Shown one piece after another: positions 56,301 through 64,000 of a stretch of 64,000 nt of DNA. Position 1 is the stretch's first letter, and each line of letters opens with the position of its first letter. Source of the DNA: Mesostigma viride (lineage: Eukaryota > Streptophyta > Mesostigmatophyceae > Mesostigmatales > Mesostigmataceae). The notes under the pieces were generated by a model. It was not told the DNA's origin. It saw only the letters and a list, made by a program, of their open reading frames with translations, and ran no database searches. The stretch lies in NCBI GenBank assembly GCA_009746045.1, contig RPFO01000156.1, forward strand, positions 2,049,345 through 2,113,344. The letters are read 5' to 3'. A program made the translations under genes and the position numbers.

Positions 56301-59300
56301 CGCCTTCGTTTGCCCCCCCCCCCTCATCCCTGTTCCCGCGCACACCCCTCCCCCCTTCCCCATCTCCCCCCCCTTGTCCCCCTTGCCCCCCTTGTCCCCC
56401 CTTGGTCCCTTCCCCCCCGTCACGCCCCTCACCCCCTCCCCTGCTTTCTGACTCCAGGGTCCAGCATAAGAAGAAAAAATCCAAGGCGGGGCAAGCCCTC
56501 GAGTCCCTCATGGCGGTCCGTGTGCTCCCCTCGGCGGGGCCCTCCGCCACCAAGGGTGCCGACGCCAGCTCATCGCCCGCGTCCTCTGCGGCGGTCATGG
56601 TCGTGCGCGGGTCGTTCGCGGCCCCCGTGTTCGAGGCGGTGGCGGTGCCTGAAGTGGGCGAGGGCGGCGCATCGCCCGCGGTGGAGCTGGAGCCCGCAGA
56701 CAAGGGGCTCTTGTTGCGACACGTCAAGGATGCCGAGGGGGAGGACGGCAGCGCTCCGGCATCGGGGAAGAGCGTCCGGGGTAGGTGGCTGGGGCAGCAT
56801 GAACCCGTTGTTGTTTTGCTAACGATGTGACAGCGATGGCTTGGCAAGCAAAAGAGGTAATAATAGGTAGTTTAAGTAGCTTATATAGTATTGAGCAAGG
56901 TTTCGGTGCTCGGGGCGCCAGTGATCCGACCGCAACGGCGCCCCTGCCGTTTTCGCCCCTGTATTCGTGCCTGGGTGTGCCTGGGTGTGCCTGGGTGCAG
57001 TAGCACAAAATCCTTTTCAAGCCTATAAATTATTTGGTTATGCTATTTTGGGATTCGCTTTGTGTGTGTTTTGTGCGTGTGTCTTTGGTCTGCCTGCATG
57101 CGTGTGGGGGTCTGTGTCTGTGGTGTGTGTTCGTGACGGTCTATGGTTTGTGCGCGTGGCGGCGATGGGGCGGGGGACACAAATGGCTGGCTGTAACCAA
57201 CGCCCGCAACCAACCGATTTACCTTGGGAATCTACGATTGTTGGAAACGGGAGGGAACTGCCCGAAGCCAAGCCAATGCCGACGGTCAAGACCTGCTGAA
57301 TGTGAGCAGTCGTAATGCCCGAAACCATGCCAATGCCGACAGTCAAGACCTGCTTAATGCGAGCAGTCGTAATGCCCGAAACCATGCCAATGCCCACGGT
57401 CAAGACCTGCTTAATGCGAGCAGTCATTATGCCCGAAACCATGCCAATGCCCACGGTCAAGACCTGCTTAATGCGAGCAGTCCTAGTGTCCGAAACCATG
57501 CCAATGCCCACGGTCAAGACCTGTTTAATGCGAGCAGTCGGAATGCTCGAAGCCATGCCAATGCGCACGGTCGAGACCTGTTTAATGCAAACAGTCGTAA
57601 TGCCCGAAACCATGCCAATGCCCACGGTCAAGACGGTCAAGACCTGTTGATGCTAACAGTCGCACTGTCCGTAACCCACACTCGAAATCTGTTCATTCGT
57701 AAACTGTCACTGTTGACAGTGGCGGTGCACGGCCCCGAGAATGCCATGGACGCGGAGCTGCCGTTTGCGACCGCGGCCATCGAGGGCGAGGACGGCGGCA
57801 AGAAGAAGAAGAAAAAGAAGAAGAAAGACAGTGCCGCCGACGACAACAAGGAGAGCAATGCCGCAGAAGACCAGGGAGGCAACAAGCGGAAAGCAGGGGC
57901 AGAGGATGAGGAGGATCACAGGGGGCCAGGGGGGGGGCTGGAAAGGGGGGGGGTGGAGGGGGATGAGGTGCCCCTGGAGGAGCAGCTGGAGAGGGAGAGC
58001 GAGCTGCCTAGCTTGGGCGATGTGCTGTCGTCGCTGGGGATCGACACGGAGCCGCCGGACGTGGAGGATGAGGCGGGACGGGTGGCGGAAGCGCCCAGGG
58101 CGGACTCCTTGCAGGTGGGACGGGATAACGTTTTCGGATTGACTAGAATGATGGATGTCAATGTTTGCATTCTTCTTGATTAGCACGCATTCTGGGGTTC
58201 ATTAGCCTGCGTTCTGCCCCCCTGGACATGCATTCATGCTTTTTTGTCGTTGCTGTTTTGCCCCTGGTAAGAGGTGTGTCTGGCTTTTGTGGCTACGCAT
58301 GAACTGGGCCGGTATGCGGTTTTCTGCGTTACCCCACAGTTTGCAATGGCGTGCCTGCCTCTCACTCAAAGTCATCAAGTAATAGGTACAGTAATTTTGG
58401 AACTAATGTGTTTGTTTTCTTTCCGGATACCTGAACTAAGCAATATTACGTTTTGCCTCCTTGCCCCCCTGCCCCCTGGCACCCTGGCACCCTCACACCG
58501 GTGTGGTTGACTCTATGACCGATGATTGGCTGGCGATGTGTTGGCAGGTCCTCCTCACACAAGCCGTGCGCTCGGGCGACAATGCGCTGTTGGAGCGCTG
58601 CCTCAACGTGGTGGACGAGAAGGTGAGTGATGGCTGTTAGCAAACGATAAGCTGTGTGGTGTGGTTATTCCTAGCAATGAAGTGATAGGGTAATTATGAA
58701 CGTGCTGGTAAATGCTGAAGCGCTGCCTCGGCATGGTGGATGAGAAGGTGGGTTGCAGATTTCAGTACAGGATATGCTGAGTGGTGTGGTCAACGAGTTT
58801 TCAAGAAATAAAAAGGAAATGGGAGGGCTTTCAACAGAATGGTGGGCTTGCATTCATGGGTTCTCTGGTAGATGCTAAGCTGGGTAGAGACGGTAGAAAC
58901 GGTGTAATCCGTTCATCTCTTGCTACTTCGTGCACATATTAATCATACCATCCATTCATCTGGTGCTGCTTTGCTCACTTATTGATGATATCATCCTTTC
59001 AACTGGTCTTACTTTGTTCTCTGGCCACTCGGTGACTTGACTCTGGCAGGTTATCGCAAACACGGTCAAGAAGCTGAGGCCGTCTGACGCCGCGCTGTTT
59101 TTGAAGTCGGTCGTCGACAAGTTTTCCTCGAGGTAGGCAAGAAACGTCTCCTCTACCACCACCACAAGACACATACGCCTAAACAAGAGGGAGGAAAAAG
59201 CACTGCGCACCATTACCTCCAGCCACACACAGCACCGCCTTCCTGAATGAGACGGGGGGGGGTGGGGGGTCATACGTGCATGAGCCTATAGGGTTGCTGT

Positions 59301-61392
59301 TATTCTGTCACGTCGTGGCACATGCACGTTAAGTTGATAGCTTGCTTGGGTGCATCCAAAAAATATGTTTTTGAGTGAGATGGTGGTGGCGCCCTTGTCA
59401 GCATCTCGCTGGCCGCTGTATCAGTGCATAGAGTGGCCCTCATTTAGGTGAGCCTTTTTCGTTGTCTCTTTGCCCATGTTAGGTTAGGCTTTTCCGTATC
59501 TATCCCCCCGTGTGTTCTAGGTTTTGTTACTTCTCAATTTTGTTTTATGACCTTCTTTACTTTTTTTAATTTCGTTTGCAGATCGGGGCGCGGCGCGGAC
59601 CTGTCCCGCTGGCTGCGTGCGGTTCTGCTGCACCACGCGTCCTTCCTCATGCAGGCGCCGGACATGCAGCGCACGCTGACGGCGCTCTACCAGGTGCGTA
59701 AAGGGGGGGGGGGGGGGGGGGAGGGGAAGCGTTGAAATAGGGAAACACTAGAGTGCCCCCGCTGGCTCCGCCCAGCCCCAAATGGCAGTCCTAGCAACCA
59801 ACCAACTCCGGACAAGCTGCGCTTTGGTGGCCATCTGTCCGAGCTAGCAACCAACCCACATGCAGCCTGCGTTTCAGTGTTCTACACCTGGATTAGGAGT
59901 AGCTTGTAGACCCGCCGCTATTGGCCCGCTTTGGCTTCCCAAGGTTGGATTGGTCGCATACTTAGGGTTTTCCCAAATAGTCTGGGATCAGGATATATCC
60001 CTAAATTTAGAAAGTAGATGCGCTCAACATGCGACTCAGGCTCACTGCCGTCTACTGGGTGTGTGAAAGGGGGGGCGCTCTGTGTGGTAGTACTCTACCG
60101 GGTGCATTGAGGCACGGGGTCTCTGTATCATGTGCGGGGAGTGGGGGTGTTGAAAAGGTTGTCAAGTTGGTGGGAATTATTTACGAGGGGAACATGCGCC
60201 AGACATGGATCGCGCCCTCCCCGCTCTCTATCAGGTCTGGGTGGGTGGTTTGGGGTTGGCGTCTAGCAGGGAAACGTCTTGCGATCATCTATTATAGGAG
60301 TAAAATTGAAGTTGCTATATTATCATTACTAAGTTGATTTACCCTGTTCATTCCGTTGTGGGTTTCGGCTCTACCAGCGTCGTGGGGTGGGGCTAAACAG
60401 AGTGCCAGAAGGGTGGAGGAAACCAACGTGTAAGCTGATAGTTGACCAGGGCGGTAGAGCCTGTATGTTGTGGGCTATGCATGTTACACCCCCTTTGTAT
60501 GAAATGATTTCTTATTCTGTGTGTATTGATTATGACCGCCTTGGTTTCTTGCTGCCTATGTAATTGCCCTGCCTGGCCTGGCCTGGCCTGGCGGCCGATG
60601 CCTTGTCCCGGCACGTCGCAACAGGTGATCGACGCCAGGCTGGCCGTACACCAGCCGATGCTGGCGCTGCAGGGCCGGCTGGACCTGCTGGCAGCGCAGG
60701 TGAGTTAAGGGGCACACAAGTGCTGACGTCCTTCCACTAGCGGCTCCATTGGCACGGAACTTTTGACGTCCAACTTGCACCTTTTTTTTCCCTTAGCAAG
60801 TTCTCACGCAGTCGTGTGTGCTGATGGTGGCATATTTTGGTTTTAGTTGGCGGATGTGAAATCGGTCAGGGTGCTTGTGATCTAAGCCGCTTGTTACTTC
60901 TATTAGTTCTTCCCTATCACTCTTTGTGTTAGTTCTTCCACACACAGGGGCACAGCGCGGGTTTATTTATGAGGCTGGGTATGCGGTACCAGAAAAGGGG
61001 CAGCCATCGCAAAGCCTATGGCCTTGTTTTCTGTTTCTGACATGGCTGGATGGTGTGCACCATTTGATCCCCACCCACAAAACCTTTTCACTTTTCGGAG
61101 TGTGGCTCAGATCTCAGCACAGCAGGCCAACCAGGGGTCAACCACCGGCATGCCATGTGGCGCCGCGGTGGTCTACGAGGAAGAAGATGACGAGGACGAG
61201 GAGGACGTTTTCGTGGAAGATGCGTTCAATGCCTACGATGAGGATGATGAGGATGTGGACGAGGACGAAGACGACATGATGGAGGAGGATGAACAGGAGC
61301 GGGGTGCCAAGGCGAATATTGGGACGGGGTATTACGAAACAGATGAAGAGGAGGAAGAAGAAAGCGATGACGAGGATGACGATGAGGAATAG
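50357..61392 (+). CDS. WDR43: WDR43/Utp5, t-UTP component of the small-subunit processome
   Basis: Thirteen exons: 50357-50446, 50956-51108, 51791-51900, 52905-53059, 54639-54748, 55318-55694, 56458-56780, 57720-58114, 58548-58622, 59050-59132, 59582-59693, 60625-60699, 61111-61392 (779 aa, all phases close). Residues 1-335 form divergent WD repeats (STGDGRVKVFNVSSG, SGEVAAWD, SGDGGGDVCEW, GTGIALYDLASEKRVCKFTGHT, RQAAVWD). Lys-rich inserts follow. A Utp12 domain spans about 572-690 (VLLTQAVRSGDNALLERCL ... SRWLRAVLLHHASFLM). The last 75 residues are an Asp/Glu tail. In the nucleolus this protein supports rRNA transcription and 18S pre-rRNA processing. Human WDR43 is slightly shorter. Introns hold several minisatellites. 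Confidence 0.9.
51340..51395. repeat. 24-bp tandem repeat in intron 2 of WDR43
   Basis: GCACACGCACGTGATTTATT is repeated at about 51327 and 51358, with a third partial unit. Further degenerate repeats (AATATCCATGACCTAA) fill 51660-51770 just before exon 3. Confidence 0.75.
51925..52212 (+). repeat. 94-bp tandem repeat with decoy 5' splice sites in intron 3 of WDR43
   Basis: Three units anchored on GTGTAATGGTCCCG at 51931, 52025 and 52118 begin right behind the exon 3 donor (51901). Each unit carries TTCAG|GTAAGA or, in the middle unit, TTCAG|GTAAAT, a close match to the 5' splice consensus. Confidence 0.9.
53080..53268. repeat. TA-rich low-complexity stretch in intron 4 of WDR43
   Basis: Repeated GTATATATTA/TATATATACTA words with one degenerate copy of the GGTTGTCT(C/T)CTTGATA motif at 53153-53168. 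Confidence 0.7.
57285..57655 (+). repeat. 57-bp minisatellite open in one frame, intron 7 of WDR43
   Basis: About six units; in one frame each reads as a 19-residue repeat close to NARNHANAHGQDLLNASSR. The frame is free of stops from 57224 and runs straight into exon 8 (57720). Retention of this part of the intron would therefore add a repeat domain rather than truncate the protein. Each unit holds GCGAGCAGTCGTAATGC, a loose echo of the exon 8 acceptor. Confidence 0.9.
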
Positions 61393-61638
61393 CCTCGTAA
61401 CGCCAGTTGAGGTTGTCCTGGGAGACCGGAATATTCAAACTCACTTTTTCGTGTGATGCATACTGTGATGTCAGCGAGTCTGTCACCGTTGCATTGTTGG
61501 CAAGGAGCCTTGATATGCAGTCTGTCAAGTATGGACATTGGCTTGCATGACATGGAGGTATGTGTGGTTGGTGAAGGGAGGGAATGCTGCACCTTGGTGT
61601 GCCTTTCGTAGTACATTGATTACAAGTCTTTTTGGTGC

Positions 61639-61643
61639 TGTAA
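61639..61643 (+). terminator. Probable polyadenylation signal of WDR43 (TGTAA)
   Basis: TGTAA, the usual chlorophyte signal, lies about 247 bases after the stop codon. An AATAAA-like TTAATAAAG follows near 61664. Confidence 0.55.
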
Positions 61644-61796
61644 CAGCTTGGAACCTTCAATTTTAATAAAGTCTGGGCGAACACCATAAAATTGTGTATG
61701 TGCAACTGATACTTTGGTCATCTCTGTGGCTATGGGCATGATTGTGCTATCCTAGGGACATTTGTCCAGCTACATGTGCCCTACCCCCCCCCAAAA

Positions 61797-62143
61797 AAAT
61801 GAAAACATGACTCCATTGGGAGTCATGTAGCACGTATTCCATTGCGGGTGGGTGGGGGTGAACGGAGCCGCGAAAACTAAGTGAACTCTAATCTAATCTA
61901 CCAAAATCCTAGCTACTCTACTCAGCAAAGCGCACCTTCCTCCTGCATGGGTGGGGCGGGGGGGCGCTTGCCCACAGGGCCTGGCATGTGGGCCTAGCTG
62001 GACAATTAATGGTACTCTGCCATCGATCTCAACTTGCCCTTCATGGCATGCAGTCCAAGCTAGATCTCGAGACGATGGAAATGCGGTGTTCAACCTGAGC
62101 TGGGACAATGAGGTCGGCCAGCAACTGATCTGTGCAGTTTAGA
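61797..62143 (-). mobile_element. LINE 3'-end fragment
   Basis: Minus-strand copy of the 3' UTR and last ORF2 codons of the LINE family at 16.8-18.4 kb. It begins with a perfect terminal hairpin (61805-61828; ACATGACTCC paired with GGAGTCATGT, loop CAAT on the minus strand) and a short A/T tract. Confidence 0.8.
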
Positions 62144-62171
62144 AAACTTGTATATTCTGATTGTATATGTC

Positions 62172-62235
62172 CATGACACGCAAGGACTTATATATAAGTT
62201 GGTTGTCTCCTTGATAAGTACTTGCGTGTCATGCG
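62172..62235. repeat. Palindrome enclosing the GGTTGTCTCCTTGATA motif
   Basis: CATGACACGCAAGGACTTA at 62172 is matched by TAAGTACTTGCGTGTCATG at about 62216, its reverse complement with one mismatch. The dispersed motif sits in the loop at 62201-62216. Confidence 0.8.
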
Positions 62236-63105
62236 CATGGGCATGCCAGGTACCCTCTCCTCAGCCACGAGGTAGCCATCGCTGACGGCGGAGCTCATAA
62301 CTTTCACGTTTGGGCACCAAATTCAGCTGTGAATATCACAATCGCTTCGTCTTTCTAAGACGCACACGCTGATATAATTTTCCGAAGCTACTACGTAATG
62401 TATGACGAGCAAACGCTCCTCGACGCAACGCAGCCTGGCGGCTGCGCTAGGCCATGAAAATACGTCTGCAGCTACTCGATCCGGCTGCAGCTTCGCCCTC
62501 CTAGGTCCGGCAGGCAGCGGTGACACTAGTCACGCACTGGTGGTCGCCCCGAACCCTCCCGGGCATAATGCCTCGCCTTCAGCATCGCCTGAGCCCAAAC
62601 GCAGCCGCCCCATGCACCGAACCTAGCTGGTCTGAGCACGACTTTGACGTTGACGAGTTATTTTCCACCTTCGACGTCCACAGACCCGGCTTTTTCGCAA
62701 GGCCACACATCCGGATCCTCAGTGGAGCTCGTGTTTTATGGGTCGCGTACGCCTCCCTTCTTGCCCTGTGCCAGCGCCTCCAACGCCATAACTGCTTCCG
62801 CAGCCAGTCTGACGTCCACTTTCAGTACCGCGCACCTGACCTGTCTGGTTGGTCGCGACCGCGCCTTCAGCTCGCCGCCCTCTTTTCCATCCTTCAGCGC
62901 TGTTCCGCGGACCTCTGGAAACCCACTCCCTTGACCGAATCCACCTTCCTCCTCCACCTCCACGAAGCCCTCTCACAGCACGTGACGCCCCTAGCTGCAG
63001 ATGTGGCAGCTGTGGGCCGCACGCTGCCGCTGCTGAGCTCCCCACCATCCCCACCGCCACCGCCACCCTCCTCGCCTCCACCCCCGCGCAGCCAGAGCAC
63101 GCGCT

Positions 63106-63225
63106 TAATTGCGCCTTGCGGTCCTCGCCTAGGTCCTTCGAGTGCCAGTAGGTGAACATTGAGCGAGTGGAGTCTAGCTCAGGCCAGGACGATGCGGGCC
63201 GGTGTCCACATTGTCGGCCTCCTGG
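63106..63225 (-). pseudogene. Small LINE reverse transcriptase fragment inside ORF1
   Basis: The minus-strand translation gives ADNVDTG.. and MFTYWHSKDLGEDRKAQ, matching the TADDVDTRIG..YWRSKGLGGHRKR part of the LINE ORF2 at about 17.5 kb. Confidence 0.75.
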
Positions 63226-63354
63226 TTTGTCTGTAATATGGAGGCAGATGGTTCGCAAGGATAGATGGCAAGTAGTGATGATTGATGAAGGAGACCACCC
63301 CCAAGTCAGTGTGGGCTCCGCGTGTGAACCCGAGTTTGGCATTCATAGCGATTC

Positions 63355-63460
63355 GGACCGTAAGTAAGTAGTAAGTACTTAATTGCGTGTCATGCATGCC
63401 GCATGGGCATGCCACGGAGTACTACGCTAATCTAGCTCATCAGAAAAATAATTACACGAT
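63355..63460 (+). repeat. Dispersed repeat with TAAG run and GGCATGCC core
   Basis: (TAAG)n, then ATTGCGTGTCATGC.. GGGCATGCCACGGAGTACTA and AGAAAAATAATTA. It matches 31546-31635 in the same orientation, and its core also occurs at 62214-62250. Confidence 0.85.
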
Positions 63461-64000
63461 CGGAAGTTACGGGTATACCAGTAGTGTAGATTAGTCAGGC
63501 TTAGCCTAGCATGTGGCCCACGCGCATGTGCGCCCATAATGGCCCCCATGGATGCTGCCTTCAACATTTAGCCATGCTTTGTCTATAATGGGACCCCCAT
63601 GGATGTTGCCGACATCGCCCGGCGCAGCCACAATGTCATCGTCAAGCACTTCGACCAGCCGGCAGGTGAGACCTCCACGAGCCTTCTTGAGGCATTTAAG
63701 CGCGACATTCTTGCCCCCATGCTACTCACTGGTGAGCTGGACATGTCGGCTGTCCGCCTCCCCCGCGCGCGGGGGAAGGCTGGCCCGGCACCCGTGCTCC
63801 TCACCTTTAAGTACATGGCGGACAAGCTGTCGTTCCTTAAATGCCGCAAGAAGCTCTCGAGGACTCGCTTCACGCTGGACGACGACTTGACCCTGGCCCA
63901 GCAACAGCGGCGACGCGAGCTATGGCCGACCTACCTTCAGCTCCGGCACAGCGCAGGGGGGAAGCCGGTATACTGGAGGGGGGCGGTCATCCACGTTGAC

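Larger units (their letters stand above)
62402..64000 (+). pseudogene. Decayed LINE ORF1, running off the window
   Basis: The start near 62402 (MTSKRSSTQ) leads to SPSASPEPKRS, which matches the ORF1 leader at 20257 on the other strand. The middle part (about 62.9-63.1 kb) has the HVTPLAADVAA block. The RRM-like domain follows from about 63602 (DIARRSHNVIVKHF, VLLTFKYMADKLSFLK, FTLDDDLTLAQQQRR) to the window edge. Between 63106 and about 63550 the frame is interrupted by other repeats. Whether an ORF2 follows cannot be seen. Confidence 0.78.

Noticed and set aside
57224..57719. Independent gene made of a 19-residue repeat
   Set aside because: No start context or other domain. It is an intronic minisatellite that happens to be open, and is treated as possible intron retention only.
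1..64000. tRNA or rRNA genes
   Set aside because: No T-arm GTTCGA-type box with a matching cloverleaf and no rRNA core sequence was noticed by eye. A tRNA scan would be decisive.

Overview
This window looks like nuclear DNA of a green alga (Chlorophyta). Six protein-coding genes are recognisable, and most are split by many GT-AG introns. One gene encodes a plastid ribosomal protein with a transit peptide, another a plant-type sterol 14-demethylase. An interstitial stretch of TTTAGGG repeats is the Arabidopsis/Chlorella telomere type, not the TTTTAGGG of Chlamydomonas reinhardtii. A TGTAA-type polyadenylation signal, GC-rich exons and many LINE and Ty3/gypsy remnants fit the same picture. The species cannot be named from the sequence. 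All exon limits below were chosen by reading frame, intron phase and splice consensus.

Layout. 1-8335: a decayed Ty3/gypsy chromovirus with an extra ORF behind integrase. Its integrase is split by a piggyBac-like element bounded by TTAA. 9219-14371 (-): UPF0652/DUF2009 protein with an N-terminal B-box. 15111-15826 (+): plastid ribosomal protein S6. 16.2-24.26 kb: a nest of LINE fragments in both orientations plus an ORF1-only relative. 27083-28810 (+): a small SAP30-like Sin3/HDAC subunit. 32364-34953 (-): CYP51. 35615-36661 (+): prolyl 4-hydroxylase with a ShKT tail. 37.5-38.9 kb: a second ORF1-only retroelement. 39104-48858 (-): a 10-exon gene joining a RimM-like PRC-barrel to repeated 'PT..EL..(G)R.DL / GG..VA..LGL / GYW' modules. 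50357-61392 (+): a 13-exon WDR43/Utp5 gene of the small-subunit processome. 61.8-64 kb: more LINE and ORF1 fragments.

Six of the seven host genes form three head-to-head pairs: UPF0652/PRPS6, CYP51/P4H and RimM-like/WDR43. They are housekeeping genes for ribosome biogenesis, plastid translation, sterol synthesis and cell-wall or secretory hydroxyproline. No pathway-specific cluster is apparent.

The most unusual signal is in the introns. In several genes the intron contains tandem copies of the adjoining exon edge together with its splice site. Examples are an exact 57-bp array of eight decoy 3' splice sites, six copies of one exon end, four of another, three of a third, and a 94-bp array carrying CAG|GTAAGA-like donors. 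Two other signals stand out. A 3'-terminal stem-loop with a CAAC loop and covarying stems is shared by LINEs and ORF1-only elements. A dispersed palindromic motif centred on GGTTGTCTCCTTGATA occurs in both orientations across the window.
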